64,000 nt of DNA from assembly GCA_046160865.1 (NCBI GenBank), contig JBJXHG010000108.1, positions 29,680-93,679 of the forward strand. Direction: 5' to 3'. The DNA is from JBJXHG01 sp046160865. Lineage in GTDB: Bacteria; Planctomycetota; UBA1135; GCA-002686595. Each line of letters begins with the position of its first letter. The first letter of the stretch is position 1. The notes under the pieces are model-generated. The model did no database searches and was not told the origin of the DNA. It saw nothing but the letters and a program-made list of their open reading frames with translations. The translations under genes and the position numbers were made by a program. This document shows, in pieces, positions 9,015 to 20,218 of the stretch.

Positions 9015-9023
9015 CGCGCCGCC

Positions 9024-10747
<1,724 letters not shown>

Positions 10748-10751
<4 letters not shown>

Positions 10752-11926
10752 GCGCCTCGGCGTCGCGGCCCGAAAGTCCGTTGCGCCCGCTACGCATCGG
10801 CATCCTGTGCCATCCGACGTACGGCGGCTCGGGCGTCGTCGCGAGCGAGCTCGCGCTCTCGCTCGCCGCTGCCGGTCACGACGTGCATCTGTTCTCGCAC
10901 GATGTTCCGCCGCGGCTCGCGCGCTCGCCGGGTCCGGTGCAGATGCACGTCGCGCAAGGCATTCCCTATCCGCTCTTCCATTCGACGCCGCACGATCTGG
11001 CGATCACGTCGACGATTCTCAACGTGCACCGCAGCGAGGGCCTCGACATCCTGCACGCGCACTATGCGTTGCCACACGCGGTCTCGGCCTACCTCGCTCG
11101 CTCGGCCGCGCTCGCCGACGCTGGCCGGCCGGCGCCGCGCATGGTGACGACGCTGCACGGCACGGACATCACGCTCGTCGGCAACGATCCGTCGTACGCG
11201 CCTCTCACTCAGTTCGTGCTCTCGCAGAGCGACGCCGTAACCGCCGTCTCCAACCATCTCGCGCAACGGACGCGCGAGAACTTCTGCGCTGGCTTCGGCG
11301 GACCGTGCGCGATCGAGGTGATCCACAACTTCGTCGACGTAGACCTCTTCCATCCGTCCGCGGGCAAGCATGAAGCGCGCACGGTGCCGAGCGTCGTGCA
11401 CGTGTCGAACTTCCGGCCCGTGAAGCGCGTGCTGTGGTTGCTCGAGGCGTTCGCGCTCGCGACGCGCGAGCGTGCGGCCGAGCTGACTTTGGTCGGCGAT
11501 GGCCCCGATCGCGCCGCGTGCCGCAATCGTGCGCGCGAGCTCGACATCGCGCAGCGCGTGCGCTTCCTGGGCGAGCGCGATGCACTGCCCGAGTTGCTCG
11601 CACCCGCCGACGTCTTCGCGCTCTCGAGCTCCGAGGAGTCGTTCGGCTTGTCGGCGCTCGAAGCGATGGCGTGCGGAACGCCCGTCGTCGCGACGCGCGT
11701 CGGCGGCATCGCCGAAGTCGTCGACGACGGCGTGACGGGTCTGCTCGCCGACGCGGGCGACATCGAGGGCTACGCGGCGAAGCTCGCGACCCTGCTCTTC
11801 GATCCAGCGCGAGCGAGCGAAATGGGACGCGCCGCGCGTCGAGTCGCCGAGACGCGTTTCGCGCGCGACCGCATCGTCGGTCGTTACGAGGCGCTCTACC
11901 GTCGCCTGCTCGCCGAGAGACGATGA
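10748..11926 (+). CDS. bshA: BshA-type glycosyltransferase (GlcNAc-malate synthase)
   Basis: The 392-residue GT-B protein of family GT4 has the BshA hallmarks: CHPTYGGSGVVASELA near residue 20, HAHYALPHA, LHGTDITLVG, and the C-terminal donor-site motif SSSEESFGLSALEAMACGTPV. BshA transfers GlcNAc from UDP-GlcNAc to L-malate, the first bacillithiol step. It overlaps parA upstream and the cysteine desulfurase downstream by 4 bp each. The assignment is supported by bshC and bshB1 two kilobases upstream. Confidence 0.9.
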
Positions 11927-13074
11927 CGCGCGTCTATCTGGACCACAACGCGACGACACCGCTCAAGCCGCAAGTTCGCGAGCATTGGTGCGCCGAGCTC
12001 GAGCGCCTCACCGGCAACGCGTCGAGCGTCCACGCCTCCGGCCGCCTCGCGCGCGCGGCACTCGATGCGGCGCGCGAGCGCACCGCCGCGGCGCTCGGCG
12101 TCGACGAAGACGAGATCGTTTTCACGTCCGGCGGAACCGAGTCGAACAACCTCGCGATCCTCGGGGCAGCCGCGCTGCTCGATCCGAAGCTCGCGATCGT
12201 CACGACCGCGATCGAGCACTCCTCCGTCCTCGGTCCCGTCGAAGCGCTGCGGCGGCAGGGCCGCAGCACGCGCTCGGTCGCCGTCGACGCGCACGGCCGC
12301 CCGGACGCGGAGGCGCTGTCGGCCGCGGCTCTCGACCCCACGGTCGGCCTCGTGACCGTGATGTGCGCGAACAACGAGGTCGGCTCGCTCGCATCGCTCG
12401 CCGCCGTGGCAACCCGCGTCCGCACGCGCGGGCCGCGCGCGCTCGTGCACACCGACGCGGTGCAAGCGCTCGGCCGCATTCCGCTCGATCTGCGCGGCTG
12501 GAACGTCGACCTCGCGTCGTTCTCGGCGCACAAGGTCGGCGGTCCGCTCGGCGTCGGCATCCTCTACAAGAAGAAGGGGGTGCAAGTTGCCGGGTTGTTG
12601 TCCGGTGGTGAGCAGGAAGGCGGGCTCCGACCGGGCACGGAGAACGTTCCGGCGATTTCGGCGGCGAGTGTCGCGATCGAGCTCGCGGTACGCGACCGCG
12701 CGCACTACGCCGAGCACGCGCGCGCGCTGCTCGCGCTGCTCTGGCGCGAGCTGTCGGCGGCGATTCCGGACATCGCGATCGCCGGGCCGCCGCTCGACGC
12801 GAGCGATCGTCTCCCCAACACACTCAACCTGTCGTGTGCAGCGGTGGACGGGCGCATGCTGGTTGCGCGTCTCGATCTGGAAGGACTCGAGACGAGCGCG
12901 GGCTCGGCGTGCGCGAGCGGCTCGCTCGAGCCGTCGCACGTGTTGCTCGCGATGGGCTTCACCGCCGAACGCGCGCGCGCTGCGCTCCGCATCTCCGTCG
13001 GATGGAACACGAACGCAGCAGATATCCACAGCGCTGTGGATATTCTGCGGAGAACTTTGCTCGCACTGCGCTAA
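11923..13074 (+). CDS. Cysteine desulfurase (NifS/IscS family)
   Basis: The 383-residue PLP enzyme starts YLDHNATTPL. It has FTSGGTESNN, a conserved histidine in IEHSSV, the PLP lysine in SFSAHKVGGP, and the active cysteine region SAGSACASGS near residue 330. Such enzymes take sulfur from cysteine for Fe-S clusters or tRNA thiolation. The start overlaps bshA (ATGA). Which of NifS or IscS it is cannot be decided; no iscU or sufU gene follows. The final 18 codons overlap a palindromic pair of DnaA-box-like sites. Confidence 0.9.
   Translation: MTRVYLDHNATTPLKPQVREHWCAELERLTGNASSVHASGRLARAALDAARERTAAALGVDEDEIVFTSGGTESNNLAILGAAALLDPKLAIVTTAIEHSSVLGPVEALRRQGRSTRSVAVDAHGRPDAEALSAAALDPTVGLVTVMCANNEVGSLASLAAVATRVRTRGPRALVHTDAVQALGRIPLDLRGWNVDLASFSAHKVGGPLGVGILYKKKGVQVAGLLSGGEQEGGLRPGTENVPAISAASVAIELAVRDRAHYAEHARALLALLWRELSAAIPDIAIAGPPLDASDRLPNTLNLSCAAVDGRMLVARLDLEGLETSAGSACASGSLEPSHVLLAMGFTAERARAALRISVGWNTNAADIHSAVDILRRTLLALR
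13022..13043. other. Perfect 22-bp palindrome made of two opposed DnaA-box-like sites
   Basis: The sequence ATATCCACAGC followed by its exact complement gives two inverted TATCCACAG cores, each one mismatch from the consensus DnaA box TTATCCACA. It lies inside the 3' end of the cysteine desulfurase gene, about 150 bp before dnaA. Given dnaA, dnaN and gyrB next door, this could be part of oriC or a dnaA autoregulatory site. That role is inferred. Confidence 0.6.
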
Positions 13075-13155
13075 CCGCTCGAATCCGTCTCTGCTTGCGA
13101 ACACTGCGTGAAGAGATCGCGCGTCCGCCGTTGACCGTGACGCTCACGCTGCCTG

Positions 13156-13161
13156 TAATAC
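13156..13161 (+). promoter_or_regulatory. Candidate dnaA promoter -10
   Basis: TAATAC lies 33 bases before the TTG start of dnaA, in the 120-bp gap after the cysteine desulfurase. No clear -35 is visible. The upstream palindrome at 13022-13043 could place DnaA near this promoter. Confidence 0.35.
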
Positions 13162-13194
13162 GCCCCCTTCGAGCGCGACACGGTAGCGAGCACG

Positions 13195-14742
13195 TTGATC
13201 ACCACAGCTTCCAAGCCGGAGTTCCCGGAGAGCGAACCGAACGCCCACGGAGGCCATCACGGGGCCCCCCGCATAGATCCCCGCCGAGATCCCAACGGGG
13301 ATCACCACGGAGATCCCCAGGGAAACCAGGGCTCCGCCGCTCCCACGCGCTCGAGTCCGCGACTGGCCGAGGTGTGGCACGCCCTCCAAAGCGCGATCCG
13401 CTCGCGCGTGCAGCCCGAGCAGTTCGAGACCTGGTTCCGTCGCGCCGCACTCGTCCTGGCCGATGACACGCACATCCGGATCGCCGTCCAGAACGACTTC
13501 TCACGCGACTGGCTCCTGTCCTATTACCGCGAGACCCTGGCCGAAGCGATCCAGGTCGTCTTCAAGTCCGCCCGCGAGATCCAGATCACGGTCGATCCCG
13601 AGCTCTTGATTCCGGCCGCCGACTCAGCCGCTCCGCTGCCGACTTCCGAGGCGAGCGAGCCGCACGGCAGCTCGCGCTCGCCGCGCACTGCGAACGGCGT
13701 CCTGTGGAACAGCGATCTCGGCCTGAACCCGAAGTACACGTTCGACAACTTCGTCGTCGGCCCGTGCAATCGCTTCGCGCACGCTGCGGCAGTGGGCGCC
13801 GCCGAAGCGCCTGGCAACAACTACAACCCGTTCTTCCTGCACGGCAGCGTGGGGCTCGGGAAGACGCACCTCCTGCAGTCGCTGTGCTTCGCGCTGCTCG
13901 ACCGCAATCCGCGCACACGGATCCTCTATCTGTCGTGCGAGACGTTCGTCAACCACTTCATCAGTGCGCTCGAGAACGGTGATCTGGCGAAGTTCCGCAA
14001 CAAGTACCGCAACGTCGACGTGCTCGTGGTGGACGACATCCACCTGCTCGCGAACAAAGAGCGGACGCAGGAAGAGTTCTTCCACACGTTCAACACGCTC
14101 TACCAGAGCGGCAAGCAGATCGTGCTCTCGTCCGACAGCCCTCCGAAGGACATCCCTACTTTGCAGGAGCGTCTCGTCTCGCGCTTCAAGTGGGGCCTCG
14201 TCACCGAGATCGAGCCGCCGTGCTACGAAACGCGCATGGCGATCCTGAAGCGCAAGAGTCGTGAGAAGGGCCGCGAGATCCCGGACGACGTCGCGCGTGT
14301 CGTCGCCGAGCGGGTCGAGAGCAACATCCGCGAGCTCGAAGGCGCGGTCACCAAGCTCATCAGCTACGCGAACTTGTCGGGCGAGCCGATCTCGAACGAG
14401 CTCGCGCGGGAAGCCCTGCGCGAGCTCTTCTTGACGCGCAAAGGCCAGCCGTCGATGGAGGACATCATCGACATCGTCGTCGGCCATTTCGGCGTCAAGC
14501 TCTCCGAGCTGCAATCGCGCAAACGCACGAACGCGATCGCGTATCCGCGCCAGGTCGCGATGTACTTGGCGCGCCAGATCACACGCCACTCGCTCGAGGA
14601 GATCGGCGGGTTCTTCGGCGGCCGCGACCATTCCACGGTGCTCTACGCCGTCGAGAAGGTCACCACGCTGACGCGTGAAGACGCCGATTGCCGCGCCCTC
14701 ATCGAACGCTTCCTCGCCGAGCTCCAAGGCTCGGCGAACTGA
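13195..14742 (+). CDS. dnaA: Chromosomal replication initiator DnaA
   Basis: The protein is about 515 residues from the TTG at 13195. Domain I starts near residue 57 (WHALQSAIRSRV, FETWFRRA). The AAA+ domain has Walker A GSVGLGKTHLLQS near residue 216 and Walker B VLVVDDIHLL. Domain IV has the DNA-binding signature GGRDHSTVLYAVEKV near the end. The first 55 residues are Gly/His/Asp/Pro-rich and unlike the family; the DNA there is full of GATCCCC-type short repeats. The true start may be later, or TTG may be used. dnaN follows after 371 bp. Confidence 0.94.
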   Translation: MITTASKPEFPESEPNAHGGHHGAPRIDPRRDPNGDHHGDPQGNQGSAAPTRSSPRLAEVWHALQSAIRSRVQPEQFETWFRRAALVLADDTHIRIAVQNDFSRDWLLSYYRETLAEAIQVVFKSAREIQITVDPELLIPAADSAAPLPTSEASEPHGSSRSPRTANGVLWNSDLGLNPKYTFDNFVVGPCNRFAHAAAVGAAEAPGNNYNPFFLHGSVGLGKTHLLQSLCFALLDRNPRTRILYLSCETFVNHFISALENGDLAKFRNKYRNVDVLVVDDIHLLANKERTQEEFFHTFNTLYQSGKQIVLSSDSPPKDIPTLQERLVSRFKWGLVTEIEPPCYETRMAILKRKSREKGREIPDDVARVVAERVESNIRELEGAVTKLISYANLSGEPISNELAREALRELFLTRKGQPSMEDIIDIVVGHFGVKLSELQSRKRTNAIAYPRQVAMYLARQITRHSLEEIGGFFGGRDHSTVLYAVEKVTTLTREDADCRALIERFLAELQGSAN

Positions 14743-15113
14743 CGCGCGGAGCGTTCGAATTGGCCGCTTTCCAAGCCCCGCCCGGGGTATACATCCCCTC
14801 TCAATTGGCCTACCTTTATGCACCTCGTCCCGCTGCCGCCGCCCTGCGGACGAGCTCGGAAACGCTGTCGACTTCACGTGGATACCTTGTCGCCTCTTGC
14901 CCCTCGAAACGCCGCGACCCACGCACGCGGTGGAACGCCGTGGAGAGCGACACGCGCTTTACCGGAGACTCAACAGAGCGCGAGCGGATGTCCGCAGCGC
15001 CCAAACGGTTCGAGCTCGAATGCGAGCAGCGGTTTACGACGAGCACTGTGCCGGTTCTCCACGCCGGCGAGTCCTCTTAAGACTGTGACGATCTTGAGTA
15101 CAAGAGAAGAGAC
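14743..15113. other. dnaA-dnaN intergenic region
   Basis: No protein gene is supported across these 371 bases. The start is AT-richer than average, with two copies of AATTGGCC (near 14758 and 14803) flanking a GGGGTATACATCCCC palindrome-like stretch. An AGAGAAGAG ribosome binding site precedes the dnaN ATG. Only weak DnaA-box-like matches (CGTGGATAC near 14878) are seen. It is a candidate origin or dnaN promoter region. Confidence 0.45.
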
Positions 15114-16214
15114 ATGAAGGTCATCTGTGATCGAGAGAAGCTCTCGGCTGCGCTCGCCATCGTCAACAACGTCATCCCGACCAAGAGCCCCAAGCCGGTT
15201 CTCGAGAACGTCTGTCTCGTCGCGACCGACGACGCGTTCGAGCTCGTCGGGACGGACCTCGAGTGCTCGGTGCGGTACCGCGTCGAAGGCGTGCAGGTGA
15301 TCGAAGCGGGACCCGCGGTCGTTCCGGCGCGCGTGACGCTCGACTTCGTGCGCGACTTGTCGGGCGAGACCGTCAGCCTGACGACGCGCGACGGGAACTG
15401 CGTGATCCAGAGCGGCGACGACGTCTGCGAGCTCGTCACGATCGATCCCGACGAGTTCCCGGTGATCTCGCGCTTCGGCGAAGGTTCGGCGTTCTCGATC
15501 GAGGGAGGCGTGTTCGCGCGCCTGGTGAGCCGCACCGCCTTCGCCGCCGCGCGCGAGCCCGGGCGATACGCGATGCACGGCGTGCTCGCCGAGGTCGACG
15601 GCAACGAGTTGCGGCTCGTCGCGACGGACGGGCGGCGGCTCGCGCTCTCGACGGCGACGATCGAATCGACTGCGCCGACGGGGAAGCCGGCCATCGTGCC
15701 GACGAAAGGCATGCAGCTCTTCTGCCGCGTGATCACCGACCCGAAGGAGCGGGTCGAGATCTCGTTCAGCGAGAACCAGGTCGGGATGCGCGCGAAGAAT
15801 GCCGAGATCTTCGCACGGCTCATCGACGGCGAGTTCCCGCGCTACGCGGCCGTCATCCCGAAGGACTCGAAGCACACGATCGTGGCCGACACTGCGCTGC
15901 TGATGAAGAAGCTGCGCCTCGTCGCCAACGTGACGGGCAGCGAAGCGCGCGCCGTGCGCCTGAAGGCGAAGAAGAACGAGCTCGAGCTGTTCGGCCAGTC
16001 CGTGGGCCGCGGCGAAGCGCGGGCGCACATGGAAGTCGACTTCAAAGGCGAGGACGCCGAGATCGCGTTCAACCCGGATTATGTCTTGGACGGCTTGAAG
16101 AACTGCGAGGAGTCGAGCGTGCGCCTGCAGTTCAACGAGAAGACGAGCCCCGGCAAGTTCGCACTCGGCGAGACGTACGTGTACATCGTGATGCCGATCA
16201 CGATCGACGCGTGA
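15114..16214 (+). CDS. dnaN: DNA polymerase III beta sliding clamp
   Basis: The 366-residue protein is the usual length and begins MKVICDREKLSAALAIVNNV. It has the three-domain clamp pattern, including ATDGRRLAL near residue 170 and the C-terminal YVYIVMPI close to the canonical YxxMPM/V terminus. It forms the ring that tethers DNA polymerase. Its position after dnaA and before a dciA-like gene and gyrB is standard for an origin. The stop overlaps the next gene by GTGA. Confidence 0.95.
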   Translation: MKVICDREKLSAALAIVNNVIPTKSPKPVLENVCLVATDDAFELVGTDLECSVRYRVEGVQVIEAGPAVVPARVTLDFVRDLSGETVSLTTRDGNCVIQSGDDVCELVTIDPDEFPVISRFGEGSAFSIEGGVFARLVSRTAFAAAREPGRYAMHGVLAEVDGNELRLVATDGRRLALSTATIESTAPTGKPAIVPTKGMQLFCRVITDPKERVEISFSENQVGMRAKNAEIFARLIDGEFPRYAAVIPKDSKHTIVADTALLMKKLRLVANVTGSEARAVRLKAKKNELELFGQSVGRGEARAHMEVDFKGEDAEIAFNPDYVLDGLKNCEESSVRLQFNEKTSPGKFALGETYVYIVMPITIDA

Positions 16215-16546
16215 GAGCGCGCGCGAATGAACGCCCGGCGCAACCACAGCGCCGCGCGCCGGTCGCGCTCCAATCGGCGATCCGCTCGTTCCTCCAGTCG
16301 AGCGGCATCGCGCAGCAAGTGCGTCACTGGCCGGTGTACGAAGCGTGGTCCGACGTGCTCGGGAGCGAGCTCGCACGACGTGCGGTGCCGGTGTCGTTCG
16401 CGAACGGCTCGCTGTGCGTCGAGGTCGAGTCGTCGTCGCACCTGCACGAGTTGAAGGCCTTCACCGGTGAGGACTACCGGCGGCGCGCGAACCAGCGCTT
16501 GGGCCGCGAAGAGATCAAGAAGATCGCGTTCCGACTGAAGCGTTGA
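16211..16546 (+). CDS. DciA/DUF721-family helicase loader or operator
   Basis: The 111-residue protein carries a KH-like DUF721 core: WPVYEAWSDVLGSELARRAVP followed by LCVEVESSSHLHELKAF and a basic C-terminus. DciA proteins interact with DnaB in bacteria lacking DnaC or DnaI, and they often sit near dnaA. Here it occupies the slot where many genomes have recF, between dnaN and gyrB. The GTG start at 16211 overlaps the dnaN stop, and gyrB begins 3 bp after its stop. Confidence 0.78.
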   Translation: MRARANERPAQPQRRAPVALQSAIRSFLQSSGIAQQVRHWPVYEAWSDVLGSELARRAVPVSFANGSLCVEVESSSHLHELKAFTGEDYRRRANQRLGREEIKKIAFRLKR

Positions 16547-16548
16547 CC

Positions 16549-18990
16549 ATGGCTCAAGACACGAAGCAAGCCGCCTACACGGCGCAATCGATCAGCGTCC
16601 TCGAAGGGCTCGAGGCCGTGCGCGTGCGGCCCGCGATGTACATCGGCGACACCGATGTGCGCGGGCTCCACCACCTGATCTGGGAAGTCGTCGACAACTC
16701 GATGGACGAAGCGCTCGCCGGCTTCGCTCGTCACTGCGACGTCGTGATCGGCACCGACGGCTCCGTCAGCGTGTCGGACGACGGGCGCGGCATCCCCGTC
16801 GACATGCACCCGACCGAGGGCATTCCGGCAGTCGAGGTCGCGCTGACACGCCTGCATGCGGGCGGCAAGTTCGACAAGGGCGCGTACAAGGTCTCGGGTG
16901 GATTGCACGGCGTCGGCGTGTCGTGCGTGAACGCGCTCTCCGAATGGCTCGAAGTCGTCGTACGCCGCGATGGCAAGAGCTATCAGATGCGCTTCCAGCG
17001 TGGCGCGCGCGCGAGCGAACTCGCGGTCGTCGGCGAAGCCAGCCAAACAGGCACGACAGTCGTCTTCCGGCCCGACGCGAAGATTTTCTCCACGACGGAG
17101 ATCCAGTACGAGATCGTCGCGAAACGCTTGCGCGAGATGGCGTACCTGATGGGCACGCGCGGCGTGGTGATCACGCTCGAAGACCGGCGCACGGGACAGA
17201 AGGAACACTACGAGTTCCCCGACGGACTGCGCACGTTCGTGCAGCACGTCAACAAGAACAAGACGGTGCTGCATCCGGACGTCGTGCACTTGGTGAAGAC
17301 GATGCCTTCACCGGACAACCCCGAGCGCGAGTACGAGGTCGAGCTCGCGATGCAGTACACCGACACCTACCAAGAGACGGTGTACACGTTCGTCAACAAC
17401 ATCAACACGCCCGGCGGTGGCACGCACCTCGCCGGTTTGAAGGCGGCGTTGACGCGCAGCCTGAACAACTACGCCAAACAGCAGAAGATCGCGAAGGACG
17501 TCGCCGACTTGCCGTCGGGGGACGACTTCCGCGAAGGGTTGAGCGCGATTCTCTCGCTCAAGGTGCCCGAGCCGCAGTTCGAAGGCCAGACGAAGGACAA
17601 GCTCGGCAACCGCGAGGCGCAAGGCATCGTCGAGTCCGCCGTCGCCGACCTGTTCTCGACCTACCTCGAAGAGCATCCGCCGATCGCGCGTGCGATCGTG
17701 CAGAAGGCGTTGCGCGCGCAAGCGGCGCGCGAAGCCGCGCGCAAGGCGCGCGATCTCGTGCGGCGCAAGTCCGCGCTCGCGAGCGGCAACTTGCCCGGCA
17801 AGCTCGCCGACTGTCAGTCGAGCGACATGAACGAGTCGGAGCTCTACCTCGTCGAAGGTGACTCCGCAGGTGGCTCGGCCAAGATGGGCCGCGATCGCCG
17901 CTACCAGGCCATCTTGCCGCTGAAGGGCAAGATCCTGAACGTCGAGAAGGCGCCGCTCGACAAGATGCTGTCGCACTCGGAAATCCAGCTGATCATTTCC
18001 GCGCTTGGCACCGGCATCGCCGACGAGTTCGATCTCACGAAGCTGCGCTACGGCAAGACGATCATCATGACGGACGCGGACGTCGACGGATCGCACATCC
18101 GCACGCTGCTGCTGACGTTCTTCTTCCGTCACATGCGACTCTTGATCGACGCCGGGCGTCTCTACATCGCGCAGCCGCCGCTCTACAAGCTCAAGGACAA
18201 GAAGACCGAGCGGTACGTCACGACCGACGCCGAATTGCGCACGCTCTTGATGGAGCGCGGGGTCGATGCGCTCACGATTCACGATCCGCGCGACGGTCGC
18301 GAATGGCACGGCGCGGAGCTGCGCGAGCTGTGCGACGAGTTGCGCCGGCTCGAAGACGTCGCGCACGACGTCGCCCCGTCGTGGAGCGGCGTGCCGATGT
18401 CGGAGCTGATCCGCATGTTCGACGGCGGCGCGCTGCCGACGCATTGGGCACAAGTCGGCCACACGTTTCATTTCTTCGCCGACCTGCAAGAGCTCGAGAA
18501 CTTCCGCGAGCTGCAGAAGGTCGGACTGCGGCCGAACGAGAAGTTGCGCGTGTACGAAGGGCCGGACTCCGAGTTCTCGCGCGAGGCCGCGCACCTCACG
18601 ATCGGCCATCTCGCGCGCACCGACGAGTTGGCGAAGGTGCTCGCAGCGCTGGAGCAGCGCGGCCTGAAGTTCCGCGGCGGCGGCGAGTGGCGCGTCACCG
18701 GCGGCAAGGAGCCGCAGCAGTGCACCGACGCGCTCGCGCTCGCAGCCGCGGTGCGCAAGGGTGCGCAGTCCGACATCGACATCCAGCGCTACAAGGGTCT
18801 CGGCGAGATGGACGCGGAGCAGTTGTGGGAGTCCACGATGGATCCTGCGCGGCGCACGCTCTATCGCGTCGAGCTCGAAGACGCGATGTCGGCCGACGAG
18901 ATCTTCACCATCCTGATGTCCGACGGCGTCGAAGCGCGCCGCGAGTACATCGAGCGTCACGCGCTCGAAGTCACGAACCTCGACGTGTAG
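16549..18990 (+). CDS. gyrB: DNA gyrase subunit B
   Basis: The 813-residue protein has the GHKL ATPase start (VLEGLEAVRVRPAMYIGDT), VDNSMDEALAG with the catalytic region, SGGLHGVGVS, and the TOPRIM motifs EGDSAGGSA and DADVDGSHIRTLL. The C-terminal QRYKGLGEMDAEQLWE is characteristic. It introduces negative supercoils together with GyrA, which is not in the window. The start is the ATG of MAQDTK at 16549, two codons inside a longer possible frame. Confidence 0.96.
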   Translation: MAQDTKQAAYTAQSISVLEGLEAVRVRPAMYIGDTDVRGLHHLIWEVVDNSMDEALAGFARHCDVVIGTDGSVSVSDDGRGIPVDMHPTEGIPAVEVALTRLHAGGKFDKGAYKVSGGLHGVGVSCVNALSEWLEVVVRRDGKSYQMRFQRGARASELAVVGEASQTGTTVVFRPDAKIFSTTEIQYEIVAKRLREMAYLMGTRGVVITLEDRRTGQKEHYEFPDGLRTFVQHVNKNKTVLHPDVVHLVKTMPSPDNPEREYEVELAMQYTDTYQETVYTFVNNINTPGGGTHLAGLKAALTRSLNNYAKQQKIAKDVADLPSGDDFREGLSAILSLKVPEPQFEGQTKDKLGNREAQGIVESAVADLFSTYLEEHPPIARAIVQKALRAQAAREAARKARDLVRRKSALASGNLPGKLADCQSSDMNESELYLVEGDSAGGSAKMGRDRRYQAILPLKGKILNVEKAPLDKMLSHSEIQLIISALGTGIADEFDLTKLRYGKTIIMTDADVDGSHIRTLLLTFFFRHMRLLIDAGRLYIAQPPLYKLKDKKTERYVTTDAELRTLLMERGVDALTIHDPRDGREWHGAELRELCDELRRLEDVAHDVAPSWSGVPMSELIRMFDGGALPTHWAQVGHTFHFFADLQELENFRELQKVGLRPNEKLRVYEGPDSEFSREAAHLTIGHLARTDELAKVLAALEQRGLKFRGGGEWRVTGGKEPQQCTDALALAAAVRKGAQSDIDIQRYKGLGEMDAEQLWESTMDPARRTLYRVELEDAMSADEIFTILMSDGVEARREYIERHALEVTNLDV

Positions 18991-19225
18991 TGCACGCTCG
19001 CGCGTGTCGGTGTGAAGACGGCGAGCGGTGGGATCGCTCGTTGCCCGGGCTTCGCCGATGCTGTGCTCCCGACGCATGCGTTCGTCGGGGATCGTCGCAA
19101 CGACGAGGTGTACTACCGCGACGCGGCGGTGTACTGCACGGCCGGAACGTTCCTCTCGACCAACGCGTACGCGATAGTTCGGGCGCCCTGATCGACACGC
19201 GGCCGGCGCAGGACCGTCATCACGG
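18991..19225. other. Intergenic stretch after gyrB without a supported gene
   Basis: A 59-codon GTG-TGA frame exists at 19012-19191, but it has no recognisable motif, ribosome binding site or homology I can name. It may be an unrelated gene remnant. Otherwise the segment leads into a cluster of inverted-repeat elements. Confidence 0.4.
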
Positions 19226-19248
19226 AAAGGCTTTCACCACGGGCTACT
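19226..19248. repeat. Truncated end of a family 2 inverted-repeat element
   Basis: CTTTCACCACGGGCTACT matches the right terminus of the 165-bp element at 5397-5561. It is joined directly to the left end of a family 1 element, repeating the family 1/family 2 adjacency seen at 5.4 kb. Confidence 0.6.
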
Positions 19249-19385
19249 CGCCTGCGTTTCTCACCAGGTCCTGCTGCGGTCGCGCTAACTCGCTCCGGTC
19301 GGCGTTGTTGGACCGATTCCGATCCAACTACGCCGACCGGAGCGAGCTGTCACGCCGTCGCGACGGACGTGTTGAGAGCTGCGAG
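19249..19385. repeat. Family 1 inverted-repeat element, copy C1 (short, divergent)
   Basis: A 137-bp copy with CGCCTGCGTTTCTCACC at the left and GTGTTGAGAGCTGCGAG at the right. It contains a strong internal palindrome (GCTCCGGTCGGCG against CGCCGACCGGAGC). The central section is shorter than in copies A and C2. Confidence 0.7.
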
Positions 19386-19446
19386 CTCGAGAACGTCGCC
19401 GGTCGTCTCCAGAGCTCGAGGTCTTGCGTCGATAGAGGAGCGCACC

Positions 19447-19626
19447 TCGCCCGCATCTCTCACCACCTCCTGCTGCGGTCGCACCAACTCGTTCGACGCT
19501 GCGTTGTTGGCTCGGAATCGATCCTCGCTGACCCAATAGGTCAGCTGCGGTCGATTCCGATGCAACGCCTTGCTCCGAACGCGCTGGCGCAACCTCGCGA
19601 CGGACGTGGTGAGAGATGCAGGCGAG
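19447..19626. repeat. Family 1 inverted-repeat element, copy C2
   Basis: A 180-bp copy whose reverse complement matches copy A at 5218 with few differences, including the inner GCGTTGCATCGGAATCG and GGTCAGCGAGGATCG. Its right terminus GGTGAGAGATGCAGGC contains the start codon used by the following gene. Confidence 0.85.
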
Positions 19627-20218
19627 CTCGCTCCTCCTCGACGTGGCCAAGACCAACCAGCGCCTCGAATACAGCCGCCTCGCCGAAGTCCTCGCCGAAC
19701 GCGGACTCGTCGACCCGCAAGCCTTGCGGGAAGCGCTCCAATGGAGCGGCAAAGGCAACCTCCCGTTCCCCGAGGCGCTCGTGCAAGCGAACCTCGTCGC
19801 CGACTGGGAACTGTCGCGTCTCGTGTGCGAGCTGTACGGCCTTCCGTTCTTGCCGGTGGACATCGTCGAGCCCGATGCGAAAGCGCGCGAGGGCATCGAA
19901 GTGCAGACGCTCGTCGAGAACTGCATCGTGCCGATCAGCCGCTTCAAGCAGGTGCTGACGATTGCGATGCCGGCGATGGTTCCCGCCGACGTGCTCGGCT
20001 TGCTCGCGTCGGCGACCGACCTGCACGTCTTGCCCGTCGTCGGCACCGTGCGCACGAATCGCCTCTGGCTCGAGAAGCACGTGCAGGGTCCGCCACAGGC
20101 TGCGCTGCCCGCATCCACGAGCGATGTCGACGATCCGACCGGCGAGTGGTCGAACATCTTCGACGCCGCGGATGCCGCGGTGCTGCTCGAGCTGCACAAG
20201 GATCCGCAGAACGGCTAG
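19616..20218 (+). CDS. Stand-alone GspE/MshE N-terminal-domain-like protein
   Basis: The 200-residue protein resembles the N-terminal domain of type II secretion/type IV pilus ATPases: AEVLAERGLVDPQALREAL, LVADWELSRLVCELYGLPFLP, then ENCIVPISRFKQVLTIAMP. In GspE and MshE this domain binds partners or c-di-GMP; here no ATPase follows. A second-messenger sensor or pilus accessory protein is possible but unproven. Its ATG lies inside the right end of repeat copy C2 and its TAG stop inside repeat copy D, so the gene is exactly bracketed by family 1 elements. A GTG at 19643 is an alternative start. Confidence 0.7.
   Translation: MQASSLLLDVAKTNQRLEYSRLAEVLAERGLVDPQALREALQWSGKGNLPFPEALVQANLVADWELSRLVCELYGLPFLPVDIVEPDAKAREGIEVQTLVENCIVPISRFKQVLTIAMPAMVPADVLGLLASATDLHVLPVVGTVRTNRLWLEKHVQGPPQAALPASTSDVDDPTGEWSNIFDAADAAVLLELHKDPQNG

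Noticed and set aside
19012..19191. 59-codon GTG-started frame after gyrB
   Set aside because: No ribosome binding site, no recognisable motif and it lies beside repeat elements; it may be chance or a remnant.
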